64,000 nt of DNA, taken from Shinella sp. PSBB067. GTDB lineage: Bacteria > Pseudomonadota > Alphaproteobacteria > Rhizobiales > Rhizobiaceae. A program made the translations under genes and the position numbers. The notes under the pieces were generated by a model. The model worked only from the letters and a program-made list of their open reading frames with translations. It made no database searches and had not been told where the DNA came from. Positions 27,793 to 37,576 of the stretch are shown piece by piece (the first letter of the stretch is position 1; every line of letters begins with the position of its first letter). The stretch is taken from contig NZ_CP069303.1 of assembly GCF_016839145.1 (NCBI RefSeq), positions 3,518,501 to 3,582,500 of the forward strand, given 5' to 3'.

Positions 27793-28200
27793 TTAGAGCC
27801 CGATCGAAAGGTCGCGGCTTGCCGTGCGGATCGAGACGGCGAACCCGGCGATGACGTCGATGAAGCAGATCGTCATCAGGATGAAGAAGATCTGCGTCGC
27901 CGCGCCCTGCACCAGCAGGAACTCGACCAGGAACACCACGAACAGCACCATCGAGAGCATGTGGTCGAGGAGCGCCCGCGAGCCCGGCCGCGTGGCCTTC
28001 AGGATTTCCACGAAGAGCAGCACCAGCGCGACCAGGATGAGCAGGTCGCCGAAGGCCATGGTCCAGGTCGTGCCGGACAGCATGTTGACCGCCATCACCT
28101 CGCTGTCGAGCACAGCGACGCCTCCATCGCCGAACAGCCCCGTCATGGCGAGGTTGTAGAGGGCGAAGGGGATGATCAGCAGCGGTATGGCCAAAAGCAT
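27793..28200 (-). CDS. Unknown small integral membrane protein
   Basis: A 135-residue protein with four hydrophobic segments (about residues 1-20, 48-66, 79-104 and 105-124) and no catalytic motif I recognise. The ATG at 28200 is chosen because AGGGAG lies just upstream and the hydrophobic start follows; the longer frame adds 46 residues without membrane character. It converges on phaR and lies 152 bases upstream of no shared-strand partner except rpmF. Function unknown. Confidence 0.75.
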   Translation of the reverse strand: MLLAIPLLIIPFALYNLAMTGLFGDGGVAVLDSEVMAVNMLSGTTWTMAFGDLLILVALVLLFVEILKATRPGSRALLDHMLSMVLFVVFLVEFLLVQGAATQIFFILMTICFIDVIAGFAVSIRTASRDLSIGL

Positions 28201-28300
28201 GGGCAAGCTCCCTTGAACCGCGAAAAACGGCGTTCCCGCCGTCTTAGCCGAAGAATCGGCGCAAGAAAACGCCGCGGGGCCGGACGGGAGGCAGGCCCGC

Positions 28301-28327
28301 AAAGAAAAGGGCCGGACAAGCCGGCCC
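28301..28327 (-). terminator. rpmF terminator
   Basis: On the minus strand, stem GGGCCGG-CTTGT-CCGGCCC followed by TTTTCTTT, 25 bases after the rpmF stop. A textbook intrinsic terminator. Confidence 0.85.
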
Positions 28328-28352
28328 CTGATCTTCACCGATGCCGAAGCGC

Positions 28353-28538
28353 TTATGCGCTTTCCTTCGGCGTCAGGACCTGGCGACCGCGATACATGCC
28401 GGTCTTCAGGTCGATGTGGTGCGGACGGCGCAGTTCGCCCGAGTTCTTGTCTTCGATGTAGGTCGAACCCTTCAGAGCGTCTGCGGAACGGCGCATACCG
28501 CGCTTGGACGGGGTCGTTTTTCTTTTCGGTACAGCCAT
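28353..28538 (-). CDS. rpmF: 50S ribosomal protein L32
   Basis: A 61-residue basic ribosomal protein. [18 protein letters not shown] is the near-invariant L32 start; the rhizobial-type tail [19 protein letters not shown] follows. This is the zinc-free form (no CxxC pairs). It is monocistronic with its own terminator, as in other alphaproteobacteria. Confidence 0.97.
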   Translation of the reverse strand: MAVPKRKTTPSKRGMRRSADALKGSTYIEDKNSGELRRPHHIDLKTGMYRGRQVLTPKESA

Positions 28539-28686
28539 TTGACTAACTCCACTTATCGGGCGAACACATCCGCGAGGCCACCGAATGGCCGACAAAGACA
28601 TGTCTTTATCTCGGAAATTTGGCGGGCTTATACATGGCAAAACCCTGCTTGACCAGTCCCCGGCCGGATTTTTTCGATTCCGCCAC

Positions 28687-29334
28687 TCAGGCCTCGTCTT
28701 CCGGTACGATCCACGGTTCGGCAAGGGCGGCCGCCTGCCATTCCTGCCAGGCCGGATGCGCTTTCATGCGTTCCATGTAGCCTCGTACCGTGTCGTCCCC
28801 GGTCAGGCAATAGATCTCCAGGCGGTTGACGACAGGCGCATACATGGCGTCCGCCGCCGAGAAGCCGCCGAACAGGAACGGTCCGCCGGAGCGCGCAAGC
28901 GCCGATTTCCAGATCGCCTCGATACGTGCGACGTCGTCGGTCACGCCCTCGGGCAGGTCGATCCCGCCCGGCTTGCGGCGGATGTTCATCGGGCAGGCGT
29001 TGCGCAGCGCCCGGAAGCCCGAGAGCATCTCCATCGAGATCGCCCGCGCCTCGGCGCGTGCCGCGCGGTCCTTCGGCCAGAGGCCGGCATCGGGAAAGAG
29101 CTCGGCGACATATTCGATGATGGCGAGCGATTCCCATACCCTGACGTCGCCGTGCTGCAGCAGCGGCACCCGGCCGGTCGGCGAGACCTTGCGGATTTCC
29201 GGGTTGCCGGCGGCAAAATCGAAGGGGATCACCCGGTCCGTGAACGGGACGCCGGCCGCCGCCATGGCGATCCATGGCCGGAACGACCAGGAGGAATAGT
29301 TCTTGTTGCCGACATAGAGGATGAGGTCTGACAT
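28687..29334 (-). CDS. Glutathione S-transferase family protein
   Basis: A 215-residue protein with a thioredoxin-like N-terminal domain ([18 protein letters not shown], cis-Pro in GRVPLL, glutathione-binding ES in VWESLAI) and an all-helical C-terminal domain. The NKNYSSWS opening is typical of a rhizobial GST subgroup with Ser or Tyr as catalytic residue. Substrate unknown. The next gene, mtgA, ends in the opposite-facing cluster 70 bases away on the same strand. Confidence 0.88.
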   Translation of the reverse strand: MSDLILYVGNKNYSSWSFRPWIAMAAAGVPFTDRVIPFDFAAGNPEIRKVSPTGRVPLLQHGDVRVWESLAIIEYVAELFPDAGLWPKDRAARAEARAISMEMLSGFRALRNACPMNIRRKPGGIDLPEGVTDDVARIEAIWKSALARSGGPFLFGGFSAADAMYAPVVNRLEIYCLTGDDTVRGYMERMKAHPAWQEWQAAALAEPWIVPEDEA

Positions 29335-29404
29335 GCGGATGCTCCGTGCGGGGAGCCGGACCCTAGGTGCTCACAGCGAAAAGCGCCAATGAAAAGGTCT
29401 GAAC

Positions 29405-30088
29405 TCACTCATAAAGGCATCTGATATATTCGCCGGAGCGGCTCGAACGCCGCTCGATCAGATGCGCCAGCCGCTGCAGGCCGCGCCCCGGCTTGCCGGC
29501 ATTGCGCTCGTAGGGATTGGGCAGCGAGACGGCCAGAAGCGAGGCCTGCCGGCGCGAGAGCTTTGCTGCCGGCACGTTGAAATGATGCTGCGCCGCCGCC
29601 TCGATGCCGTAGATGCCCGGTCCCCATTCGGCGATGTTGAGATAGATCTCCATCAGCCGCCGCTTGCTCCAGACGAAATCCGCGGTCACCGCCAGCGGCA
29701 CCTCCATCGCCTTGCGCAGGAAGGAGCGGCCGTTCCACAGGAAGAGGTTCTTGGCCGTCTGCATGGGGATGGTACTCGCCCCGCGCGTCTGCTCGCCGGC
29801 CAGCGCCTCGTTGACGACGGCCCGCATCTCGCCCCAGTCGACGCCGGAATGGCGGCAGAACTGCCCGTCCTCGGACATCATCACCGCCTGCACCAGATTG
29901 GGCGAAATATCCTCGAACGCCACCCATTGCCGATCGTAGCCGCGCAAAAGCACGAGGTCGCGCAGCATCAGCGTGGAAACCGGGTGGACGAACCCGGCCG
30001 TATAGACGAGGATCAGCGCATAAGGCAGCGCCAGGAAGGCCAGCACGGCGAGAACGAGACGCCGCCAGTTCCGGCGAAGCCGGCTCAT
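29405..30088 (-). CDS. mtgA: Monofunctional biosynthetic peptidoglycan transglycosylase
   Basis: A 227-residue enzyme polymerising lipid II glycan strands in the periplasm. One transmembrane anchor (residues 10-32), then the GT51 domain with catalytic E73 in [31 protein letters not shown] (residues 96-111) and [20 protein letters not shown]. The ATG at 30088 is preferred: GGGAGGGG lies upstream, it gives the normal length, and the longer frame would run into the divergent ispA start. Confidence 0.95.
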   Translation of the reverse strand: MSRLRRNWRRLVLAVLAFLALPYALILVYTAGFVHPVSTLMLRDLVLLRGYDRQWVAFEDISPNLVQAVMMSEDGQFCRHSGVDWGEMRAVVNEALAGEQTRGASTIPMQTAKNLFLWNGRSFLRKAMEVPLAVTADFVWSKRRLMEIYLNIAEWGPGIYGIEAAAQHHFNVPAAKLSRRQASLLAVSLPNPYERNAGKPGRGLQRLAHLIERRSSRSGEYIRCLYE

Positions 30089-30287
30089 CCAGCCGCCCCT
30101 CCCGCCGGTCTCGACCTCCATGTCTGTCCGTGTTTCCGGTACGATGTCCAAGAGCCGGCGCCCATCCTTCCGTCGTTGCGCCTTCATACCGTTCCGGCTC
30201 TTCAAAAACCAGCGCCGCGCCGCGATTCTTTGCCGCCGTCCCGGCATTCCCGTTGCTTCGGCGGGGAGCCCATGCCAAAGAGCGGCC

Positions 30288-31205
30288 ATGAGCGAACGTC
30301 ACCTTGAATTCCAGACCCTTCTGAAAAGCAATGCCGAGGCGGTGGAAGCTCTGCTCGCCAGCCTGCTTTCGGCCGACGTCCGGACGGATGAGATCGCGCG
30401 TCCCGAACGGCTGCTGGCCGCCATGCGCCACGGCGTGCTCAACGGCGGCAAGCGGCTGCGTCCCTTCCTCGTCATCGAGACGGCCGCGCTCTTTCCGAAC
30501 GTGGAGCGCGAAGCGGCGCTGCGCGTCGGGGCAGCGCTCGAATGCATCCACTGCTACTCGCTCGTGCACGACGACCTGCCGGCGATGGACGACGACGACC
30601 TGCGCCGAGGCCAGCCGACCGTGCACATCGCCTTCGACGAGGCCGCCGCCATCCTTGCCGGCGACGGCCTGCTGACGCTCGCCTTCGACATCGTCGCCGC
30701 GCCCGAGACGCGCCTGCCCGACGCCACCAGGACGGCGCTGGTGCTGGCGCTATCGCGCGCCGCCGGCATCGGCGGCATGGTGGGCGGCCAGGGACTCGAC
30801 CTCGCGGCCGAGAAAGAGGCTCCCGACGAGGACGGCATCGTCACGCTGCAGGCGATGAAGACCGGGGCGCTGCTGCGCTTTGCCTGCGAGGCCGGCGCCA
30901 TCGTCGCCGGCGCCCCGGCGGAGGACCGCGCCACGCTGCGCCGCTACGGCGAGACGGTAGGCCTCGCCTTCCAGATCGCCGACGACCTGCTCGACCTCAC
31001 CGCCGATGCGCAGACCATGGGCAAGGCGACCGGCAAGGACGCCGAGCGCGGCAAGGCGACGCTCGTCTCCCGCCGCGGCCAGGCATGGGCGGAACATCGC
31101 CTGAAGGAACTCGTGACGGAGGCCGAGGCGCTTCTTGCGCCGTTCAGCCATCGGGCCGGTATCCTTATCGAGACCGCCCATTTCATCGCCAATCGCAGGA
31201 ACTGA
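30288..31205 (+). CDS. ispA: Farnesyl-diphosphate synthase-type polyprenyl synthetase
   Basis: A 305-residue prenyltransferase that chains isopentenyl units onto allylic diphosphates. The first aspartate-rich motif [16 protein letters not shown] begins at residue 95 with the four-spacer form of bacterial FPP/GGPP synthases; the second, QIADDLLD, is near 234. GGKRLRP at residues 53-59 binds IPP. FPP and GGPP synthases cannot be fully separated by eye, but size and context favour IspA. hisC follows after four bases. Confidence 0.92.
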   Translation: MSERHLEFQTLLKSNAEAVEALLASLLSADVRTDEIARPERLLAAMRHGVLNGGKRLRPFLVIETAALFPNVEREAALRVGAALECIHCYSLVHDDLPAMDDDDLRRGQPTVHIAFDEAAAILAGDGLLTLAFDIVAAPETRLPDATRTALVLALSRAAGIGGMVGGQGLDLAAEKEAPDEDGIVTLQAMKTGALLRFACEAGAIVAGAPAEDRATLRRYGETVGLAFQIADDLLDLTADAQTMGKATGKDAERGKATLVSRRGQAWAEHRLKELVTEAEALLAPFSHRAGILIETAHFIANRRN

Positions 31206-31209
31206 CGTT

Positions 31210-32265
31210 ATGAGCAAATTCTGGTCGCCGATCGTCGCCACGCTCAAGCCCTATGTCGCAGGCGAGCAGCCGCGCATCCAAAACCTCACCAAGCTCAACA
31301 CCAACGAAAACCCCTACGGCCCCTCGCCGAAAGCCATCGCCGCCATGAGGGGCGCCGTCGCCGACAGCCTGAAGCTCTACCCCGATCCGGGCGCACTGGC
31401 GCTGCGCCAGTCCATCGCCCGCTTTTACGGCGTGGAAGCGGGCGAGGTCTTCGTCGGCAACGGCTCGGACGAGGTGCTGGCGCATGCCTTCGTCGCCCTT
31501 CTCAAGCATGAGAAGCCGCTGCTCTATCCCGACATCACCTACAGCTTCTACCCAACCTATTGCCGCCTCTTCGGCATCACGTCGGAGGAAATCCCCCTGA
31601 AGGACGATTTCACCATCGATCTTGCGGACTACGACCGTCCCGCCGGCGCGATCATCCTGCCGAACCCGAACGCCCCGACCGGCGTCGGCCTGCCGCTCGG
31701 CGCCATCGAAAAACTCGTCGCCGCGCATCCGGACCAGCCGGTGGTGATCGACGAGGCCTATATCGACTTCGGCGGCGAGAGCGCGATCCCGCTGACGAAG
31801 AAATACGACAACCTCCTCGTCGTCCACACGCTCTCCAAGTCCCGCTCGCTGGCGGGCCTGCGCGTCGGCTACGCCATCGGCCAGCGCCCGCTGATCGATG
31901 CGCTGGAGCGCGTCAAGGACAGCTTCAACTCCTATCCGCTCGACCGCGTCGCCCAGGCCGGCGCGACCGCGGCGATCGACGACCGGGAATGGTTCGACGC
32001 AACGCGCGGCAAGGTGATCGAGCAGCGCGAGCGCGTGACGGGCGCGTTGCGCCAGCGCGGTTTCGAGGTCCTGCCCTCGCAGGCGAACTTCGTCTTCGCC
32101 CGCCACCCGGGGCATAGCGGCGAGGCGCTGGCAAAGGGCCTGCGCGAGCGCGCCGTGCTGGTGCGCCACTTCGCAAAGCCCCGCATCTCGGATTTCCTGC
32201 GCATCACCATCGGCACGCCGGAGGAATGCGACCGGCTGGTCGCGGCGCTCGAAGAGATCGTCTGA
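31210..32265 (+). CDS. hisC: Histidinol-phosphate aminotransferase
   Basis: A 351-residue PLP enzyme of histidine synthesis (and often aromatic transamination). [12 protein letters not shown] near residues 29-40, NPNAPTG at 152-158, the Asp/Tyr pair in IDEAYIDF, the PLP Lys K210 in [15 protein letters not shown], and the C-terminal Arg of FLRITIG. It begins four bases after ispA, so they are likely co-transcribed. A palindromic repeat follows the stop. Confidence 0.93.
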   Translation: MSKFWSPIVATLKPYVAGEQPRIQNLTKLNTNENPYGPSPKAIAAMRGAVADSLKLYPDPGALALRQSIARFYGVEAGEVFVGNGSDEVLAHAFVALLKHEKPLLYPDITYSFYPTYCRLFGITSEEIPLKDDFTIDLADYDRPAGAIILPNPNAPTGVGLPLGAIEKLVAAHPDQPVVIDEAYIDFGGESAIPLTKKYDNLLVVHTLSKSRSLAGLRVGYAIGQRPLIDALERVKDSFNSYPLDRVAQAGATAAIDDREWFDATRGKVIEQRERVTGALRQRGFEVLPSQANFVFARHPGHSGEALAKGLRERAVLVRHFAKPRISDFLRITIGTPEECDRLVAALEEIV

Positions 32266-32280
32266 GGCTTCGGAGCTTCG

Positions 32281-32432
32281 CCCTCATCTCCCAGCCGGGA
32301 CCGTCTTCCCGTGGGGAGAAGGGATGGCCGCGCCCTCTTTCCTCCCCTCGTCGTCGGCGTAAAGGCAAGAGCGCCCCACACCTTCCCTTCTCCCCTCGGG
32401 GAGAAGGTGGCCCCGAAGGGGCCGGATGAGGG
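32281..32432. repeat. RIME-like palindromic intergenic repeat (copy B)
   Basis: Inverted half-units. The right one (about 32384-32432), read on the minus strand, is CCCCTCATCCGGCCCC then CACCTTCTCCCCGAGGGGAG, matching copy A at 19145 nearly base for base. The left one begins CCCTCATC at 32281 and is more diverged. It lies between hisC and a LysE-type gene. Confidence 0.75.
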
Positions 32433-32509
32433 GGACATGTGGTGCAATTCTCCCGCTTGGAGCGGAAAAAGCCTTCGGCTATCGTCCACCGACGCTCACC
32501 GGTGGCCCC

Positions 32510-33154
32510 ATGACCGATCTCACGCCCTACCTGCCCCAGCTCGCCGTCGCCTGGACGGCCTATCTCATCGCGACGGCCTCACCCGGCCCGGCGATCCTCG
32601 CCATCATCGCGACCTCGGTCAGCCGCGGCAGGCAGGCGGGCGTCGCTCTCGCCTTCGGCGTGCTGACGGGCTCCTATATCTGGGCGATCCTGACCGCGTC
32701 GGGACTTTCGGCCCTCATCCGCACCTATGGCGAGGCGATTGTCGTGCTGAAGATCGTCGGCGGCTGCTATCTGCTGTGGCTGGCATGGAATGCCTGGCGT
32801 TCCGCGTGCCGGAGCGACGAAAGCCACCACGCCCGCATGGTCGCCATGCCGGCGCTGTCGCCGCGGCGGTATTATCTCAAGGGCCTCGGCATCCACCTGA
32901 CCAACCCCAAGGCGATCTTCGCCTGGATCATGCTCACGTCGCTCGGCATGCCGCCGGGCGCGCCGGGCGGCGTCATGGCAACGTTCATCGCCGGCTGCAT
33001 GGCGATCGGGATCTGCGTCTTCCTCGGCTTCGCGCTGGTCTTCTCGCTCGGCCCGGTCCATCGCGCCTACCTGAAGGCACGCCGCGGCATCGAGGGCGTG
33101 ATGGCCGCCTTCTTCGCCTTTGCCGGCTTCAAGCTGCTGACGACACGCCTGTAG
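32510..33154 (+). CDS. LysE/RhtB family exporter
   Basis: A 214-residue, six-segment membrane protein: signature ATASPGPAILAIIATSVSRG (residues 21-40) and HLTNPKAIFAWIML in the middle. Start ATG at 32510 with a weak GGTGG upstream. Substrate unknown. Its stop abuts the ispG stop with no gap, so the two transcripts must overlap or end by other means. Confidence 0.87.
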   Translation: MTDLTPYLPQLAVAWTAYLIATASPGPAILAIIATSVSRGRQAGVALAFGVLTGSYIWAILTASGLSALIRTYGEAIVVLKIVGGCYLLWLAWNAWRSACRSDESHHARMVAMPALSPRRYYLKGLGIHLTNPKAIFAWIMLTSLGMPPGAPGGVMATFIAGCMAIGICVFLGFALVFSLGPVHRAYLKARRGIEGVMAAFFAFAGFKLLTTRL

Positions 33155-34408
33155 CTATTCCGCCGCCGCCTGCCCCGTGCCGTAGCGCTTCTCGATATAG
33201 TCGTTGACCAGCGTTTCGAACTCGCCGGCGATATCGGTGCCGCGCAGCGTCATCGCCTTCTTGCCGTCGACATAGACGGGGGCGATGGGAAGCTCGCCCG
33301 TGCCCGGCAGCGAGATGCCGATATCGGCATGCTTGCTCTCGCCCGGCCCGTTGACGATGCAGCCCATGACGGCGACCTTGAGGCCCTCGACACCCGGATA
33401 TTTCTCACGCCACACCGGCATGTTCTTGCGGATGTCGTCCTGGATCTTCTGCGCCAGTTCCTGGAAGACCGTCGAGGTCGTGCGCCCGCAGCCGGGACAT
33501 GCGGCGACGACGGGAATGAACTGGCGGAAGCCCATGACCTGCAGCAACTCCTGCGCCACCTGCACCTCGCGGGTGCGGTCGCCGCCGGGTTCGGGCGTCA
33601 GCGAGATGCGGATCGTGTCGCCGATGCCCTGCTGCATGAGGATGCCGAGCGAGGCCGACGAGGCGACGACGCCCTTGGTGCCCATGCCGGCCTCCGTCAG
33701 GCCGAGATGCAGCGCATGGTCGGAGCGGGCCGACAGCATCGCATAGACCGCGATGAGGTCCTGCACGTTGGAGACCTTGGCCGACAGGATGATATGGTCG
33801 CGCGCAAGGCCGATCTCCTCGGCAAGCTCGGCCGAAAGCAGTGCCGACTGGCAGATCGCCTCGCGCATCACCTGCTGGGCGGTGAGCGGGAAACCCCTGT
33901 CCTGGTTCTCGTCCATCAGCCGGGTCAAAAGCTCCTGGTCGAGCGAGCCCCAGTTGACGCCGATGCGCACCGGCTTGTCGTGGCGGATCGCCGTCTCGAC
34001 GATGGCGGCGAACTGGCGGTCCTTCTTGTCCTTGAAGCCGACATTGCCGGGATTGATGCGGTATTTCGCCAGCGCCTCGGCGCAGGCCGGGTGATCGGCG
34101 AGCAGCTTGTGGCCGATATAGTGGAAGTCGCCGACGAGCGGCACGTCCAGGCCGAGTCTCAGCAGCCGCTCGCGGATCTTCGGCACCGCCGCCGCGCTCT
34201 CGTCGCGATCGACCGTGATGCGCACGATCTCGGAACCGGCCCTATGGAGGGCCGCGACCTGCGCCACCGTCGCATCGACATCGGCCGTGTCCGTATTGGT
34301 CATCGACTGCACGACGACGGGGGCGCCGCCGCCGACGAGCACGCCGCCGACATCGACGCCGACGGACACGCGCCGCGGCTTCGGTTCAAAATCGAAGGAA
34401 AAGGACAT
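33155..34408 (-). CDS. ispG: 4-hydroxy-3-methylbut-2-enyl-diphosphate synthase
   Basis: A 417-residue [4Fe-4S] enzyme of the MEP isoprenoid pathway. N-terminal TIM barrel ([20 protein letters not shown], then [13 protein letters not shown]), and the C-terminal cluster-binding domain with [19 protein letters not shown] and [21 protein letters not shown] supplying the cysteines and Glu. It complements the ispA gene three kilobases away. Confidence 0.97.
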   Translation of the reverse strand: MSFSFDFEPKPRRVSVGVDVGGVLVGGGAPVVVQSMTNTDTADVDATVAQVAALHRAGSEIVRITVDRDESAAAVPKIRERLLRLGLDVPLVGDFHYIGHKLLADHPACAEALAKYRINPGNVGFKDKKDRQFAAIVETAIRHDKPVRIGVNWGSLDQELLTRLMDENQDRGFPLTAQQVMREAICQSALLSAELAEEIGLARDHIILSAKVSNVQDLIAVYAMLSARSDHALHLGLTEAGMGTKGVVASSASLGILMQQGIGDTIRISLTPEPGGDRTREVQVAQELLQVMGFRQFIPVVAACPGCGRTTSTVFQELAQKIQDDIRKNMPVWREKYPGVEGLKVAVMGCIVNGPGESKHADIGISLPGTGELPIAPVYVDGKKAMTLRGTDIAGEFETLVNDYIEKRYGTGQAAAE

Positions 34409-34500
34409 TTTGGAGCCTCTTGCTCGAAAGCGGCCGCGCGGGCGCGGTCTTTGCCCTCAGGTGGATCAGGAAATGTGGCTTGTCAACCGGCAGGGCGATT

Positions 34501-35694
34501 TCAGTGCCGCTCGCGCACGTCCGCATGCACCGCATGGTGCGAGAGCGCCAGCACGACGATGAAGAGGACCGGCAGGAGCGTGAAGATCATCGCGAAACCC
34601 ACATGCTCGGCAATGAAGCCGATGACCGAGGGCGCGAAGAGCGAGCCGGAATAGCCCATGACCGTCGCGACCGACAGCGCCACGCCCTGCGCATAGCCCG
34701 GCAGGTTGCCGGCGGCCGAGAAGGCAATGGGCACCATGTTGGAAATGCCGACACCGCAGAGCGCGAAACCCGCCATCGCCACATAGGCATTCGGCGCCGT
34801 GCCGGCCACCACCATGCCGAGGATCGCCATGACCGTGCACAAGCGCAGCGTCTTCACCGCGCCTAAACGGTCGCGCACATGGTCGCCGGCAAAGCGCATG
34901 ACGGCCATGGTCAGCGAGAAGGTGCCGAAGGCGAAGCCCGAAAGGGCCAGCGACGCGCCGAGCTCGTTGCGCATGTAGAGCGCGCCCCAGTCGAGGATCG
35001 CCCCTTCCGGCACCATGCAGAACAGCGCCATCAGGCCGATCAGCCAGGGCAGCGGCGTCAGCGGCAGGCGCACCTTCCGGCGCTCCTCGCTCGGATGGGG
35101 CGCATCGTGCAGGATGCGCGGCCAGATGGGCACCAGTATCGCCGCCCCCGCGAGGGTGAGCAGCACGGCATGGCCCGTCACCCCGAGCGCCTCCATGAGG
35201 AAGCCGCCGGTCGTCGCGCCGATGAAGGCGCCGAGGCTCCAGAAGGCATGGCAGGACGACATGATCGCCCGGCGCATGGATTTCTCCACCTCCACGGCAT
35301 TGCCGTTCATGGCGACGTCCATGCCGCCCATCAGCCCGCCGAAGAGGAAGATGGCGATGGCGCCGAGCGGGATCGTCGGCGCGACCGACAGCAGCAGCAT
35401 GGTGGTGAGGAAGAGGATCGTCGCGCCCTTGACCGTGCGCGTCGTGCCGAAATGGGCGATCAGCACGCCGGCGATCGGCATCAGGACGAGCGAGCCGATG
35501 CCGAAGCACATGATCATCAGGCCGAGGCCGGCCTCCGTCAGCCCGAGGCGGGCTGCGAATTCCGGGATCTTCGGCGCCCAGGCGCCGGCGAAGGTGCCGT
35601 TCAGGAGGAAGAGGCCGGACACGGCGAGCCGCGTCGGCGGGAAGCCGGTCCGGGCGAAGGATTTGCCGGCAAGGGCGTTTTCAGGCGTCGTCAT
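34501..35694 (-). CDS. MFS transporter, FucP-like or YbjJ-like
   Basis: A 397-residue twelve-segment facilitator. FLLNGTFAGAWAPKIPEFAARLGL (about residues 29-52) and the loop GVLIAHFGTTRT are characteristic of the YbjJ/FucP-like clade. It is 27 bases downstream of a DeoR-type repressor on the same strand, and DeoR proteins usually control sugar or nucleoside uptake, so a sugar substrate is plausible. No catabolic enzyme is nearby to confirm it. Confidence 0.86.
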   Translation of the reverse strand: MTTPENALAGKSFARTGFPPTRLAVSGLFLLNGTFAGAWAPKIPEFAARLGLTEAGLGLMIMCFGIGSLVLMPIAGVLIAHFGTTRTVKGATILFLTTMLLLSVAPTIPLGAIAIFLFGGLMGGMDVAMNGNAVEVEKSMRRAIMSSCHAFWSLGAFIGATTGGFLMEALGVTGHAVLLTLAGAAILVPIWPRILHDAPHPSEERRKVRLPLTPLPWLIGLMALFCMVPEGAILDWGALYMRNELGASLALSGFAFGTFSLTMAVMRFAGDHVRDRLGAVKTLRLCTVMAILGMVVAGTAPNAYVAMAGFALCGVGISNMVPIAFSAAGNLPGYAQGVALSVATVMGYSGSLFAPSVIGFIAEHVGFAMIFTLLPVLFIVVLALSHHAVHADVRERH

Positions 35695-35721
35695 GGGAGA
35701 TCCGTTGAAAGATGCGCGGGC

Positions 35722-36513
35722 TCAGCCGGCCTGCAGGATTCGGATGCCGGCCGCTGCCAGCGCCGCGGCCGCCGCTTCGTCCGCGTCCGCTTCGATCACG
35801 GCATGTGCCACGCGGGAGAGCGGCACGACCGAATAGGGAGCGGCGGTGGAAAGCCTGTCGTTGGTCGCCACCGCCATGACGGTGCGGCTGCGCGAGGCGA
35901 TGAAGCGCTTGAATTCGGCATCCTCGAAGCGCTCGGCGGTCACGCCTGCCTCGGGATCGATGCCGCAGGCGCCGAGCACGAGGACATCGGGGCGCAGGGC
36001 CTCGGCATCGCGCAGCGCCTTGGCGCCGATCACCGCGCCCAGGCGGGCATCGATCAGCCCGCCGAGCTGGATCGTCGCGATGTCGCGCTCCAGAAGGGCC
36101 GCCGCGATGGCCGGCGCATTGGTGGCGACGGTCAGGCCGCCGCCGGCGGGCAACGCATAGGCGAGCGCGAGGCTGGTGCTGCCGGCGTCGAGAAAGACGG
36201 TGGCGCCCGGCGGAACGAGCGTCGCGGCTGCCCGCGCCAGCGCCGCCTTGCGCTCGCCGCCCACGGCCATGCGCTCGCCGATTGAGGCCGGCGCCGGGGA
36301 AAGCCGGAGCGCCCCGCCATAGACCCGGCGGCAGAGGCCGGACGCTGCCATCTCGCGCAGGTCCCGCCGGATCGTATCTTCCGACACGCCGAAGGCCTGC
36401 GCCAGTTCCGCCGCGATGACCCGCCCCGAACGGTCGAGCCGCGCGCGGATGAGCGCCTGCCGCTCCCCGAGAAGAAGATCCTGTCCCGACACCTTGAAAG
36501 CCAAATCATGCAT
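35722..36513 (-). CDS. DeoR/GlpR family transcriptional regulator
   Basis: A 263-residue repressor. Helix-turn-helix: ERQALIRARLDRSGRVIAAELAQAFGVSEDTIRRDLREM (residues 17-55; recognition helix SEDTIRRDL). The C-terminal phosphosugar-binding domain follows (FLDAGSTSLALA, TVATNAPAIAAAL, GACGIDPEAGVTAE). The ATG at 36513 lies inside a perfect palindrome, with no strong ribosome site, so the start is somewhat uncertain. Probably represses itself and the MFS gene; a phosphorylated sugar is the likely inducer. Confidence 0.88.
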   Translation of the reverse strand: MHDLAFKVSGQDLLLGERQALIRARLDRSGRVIAAELAQAFGVSEDTIRRDLREMAASGLCRRVYGGALRLSPAPASIGERMAVGGERKAALARAAATLVPPGATVFLDAGSTSLALAYALPAGGGLTVATNAPAIAAALLERDIATIQLGGLIDARLGAVIGAKALRDAEALRPDVLVLGACGIDPEAGVTAERFEDAEFKRFIASRSRTVMAVATNDRLSTAAPYSVVPLSRVAHAVIEADADEAAAAALAAAGIRILQAG

Positions 36514-36517
36514 GATT
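36504..36517. promoter_or_regulatory. Perfect 14-bp palindrome over the DeoR start codon
   Basis: AATCATGCATGATT, fully symmetric, overlapping the start codon of the DeoR-type gene. Its position suggests an autoregulatory operator or a block to translation initiation. Symmetry and place are the only evidence. Confidence 0.4.
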
Positions 36518-36580
36518 GCGCGACAATGCGCATGAATGGGCAAGAACGTCAATGAAGGGGAAAGCATGCCGGCACGCCGC

Positions 36581-36610
36581 AAAACAAAAACCCCGCCGTC
36601 TCCGGCGGGG
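36581..36610 (-). terminator. Terminator after the Bax-inhibitor-1 gene
   Basis: On the minus strand, CCCCGCCG-GAGA-CGGCGGGG followed by TTTTTGTTTT, 36 bases past the stop. Strong intrinsic terminator. Confidence 0.88.
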
Positions 36611-36645
36611 TCCTTGCAATCGAGCCATCCGGCCCTGCTTTCACG

Positions 36646-37389
36646 TCAATCGCGGTTGCCGAGGAAGCGCAGCAGGAACAGGAAGAGGTTGATGAAGTCG
36701 AGGTAGAGCGTCAGCGCGCCCATGATGGCCTTGCGGCCGGCCACGGCGACGTCATCGGCTTCGAAGTACATTTCCTTGATCTTCTGCGTATCCCAGGCCG
36801 TCAGGCCTGCAAAGACCAGGACACCGATCGCGGAGATCGCGAAGTCGAGCGCCGAGGACTGCAGGAACAGGTTGACGAGCGAGGCGATGATCAGGCCGAA
36901 GAGGCCCATGATCAGGAACGAGCCGATCGCGGAGAGGTTACGCTTCGTCGTGTAGCCGTAGAGCGACAGCGCGCCGAAGGCGGCGGCCGAGACGAAGAAG
37001 GTCTGCGCGATGCTGGCGCCGGTGTAGATCAGGAAGATCGACGACAGCGACAGGCCCATCAGGCCCGCATAGACCCAGAAGGTCGCCTGCGCGGCCGATA
37101 CGCTCATCGTGTGGATGCGGAAGCTCAGGAAGAAGACCAGCGCGAGCGGCGCGAGCATCACGACCCATTTCAGCGGGCTGAGATAGATCGCCTGCCCGAA
37201 GGCCGTGAGCTGGCCGCCGGAAAACGCGGCCTGGGAGGCGAAGAACGCCACGAGGCCGGTGATCGCAAGACCCAGCGCCATCAGGTTGTAGACCCGGAGC
37301 ATGTAGGCGCGCAGGCCCTCGTCTATGACGGCGCCGGCCTGGGTGCCGGTATTCGCCGTCCGGGTCTGGTAGTTGCGGAGATCAGCCAT
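36646..37389 (-). CDS. Bax inhibitor-1/YccA (YbhL) family membrane protein
   Basis: A 247-residue protein with seven hydrophobic segments and the closing family sequence ALTLYLDFINLFLFLLRFLG. The BI-1 family leaks calcium or protons and is linked to stress tolerance; the bacterial role is unclear. ATG at 37389 with AGAGGA upstream; a longer frame would run through the structured leader and has no similarity. It has its own promoter, leader and terminator, so it is monocistronic. Confidence 0.93.
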   Translation of the reverse strand: MADLRNYQTRTANTGTQAGAVIDEGLRAYMLRVYNLMALGLAITGLVAFFASQAAFSGGQLTAFGQAIYLSPLKWVVMLAPLALVFFLSFRIHTMSVSAAQATFWVYAGLMGLSLSSIFLIYTGASIAQTFFVSAAAFGALSLYGYTTKRNLSAIGSFLIMGLFGLIIASLVNLFLQSSALDFAISAIGVLVFAGLTAWDTQKIKEMYFEADDVAVAGRKAIMGALTLYLDFINLFLFLLRFLGNRD

Positions 37390-37404
37390 GTTGTCCTCTT
37401 GGTT

Positions 37405-37503
37405 CAAGCCCCCTGGAGTATACGGTGTCGGGCACCCGTCTGTCCGCGCCGATCCTTCGGGCGTGACGGGTCCGGGCAGCCGCTGCGGGGCTCCAGCTTG
37501 CCT
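37405..37503 (-). ncRNA. Structured 5' leader of the YbhL-like gene (ybhL-leader type)
   Basis: A stacked fold covers most of the 5' untranslated RNA: outer CTGGAG (37413-37418) with CTCCAG (37491-37496); middle CGGGCACCCGTC (37429-37440) with GACGGGTCCGGG (37465-37476), one mismatch; inner CGCC/GGCG hairpin at 37447-37463. A conserved leader upstream of ybhL genes is known in alphaproteobacteria; its ligand is not. Placement, gene and fold agree, but I have not matched it to a covariance model. Confidence 0.65.
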
Positions 37504-37509
37504 GACGTA

Positions 37510-37538
37510 AATATGAGCATGAATTGTGGTTCGCACAA
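37510..37538 (-). promoter_or_regulatory. Candidate promoter for the YbhL-like gene
   Basis: On the minus strand, TTGTGC (37533-37538), exactly 17 bases, then CATATT (37510-37515). Predicted start of transcription near 37503, just ahead of the folded leader, so promoter and leader support each other. Confidence 0.55.
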
Positions 37539-37576
37539 GACCCGCAACCCCGGCGAGGCGGCGGGCCTGCCGTTTT

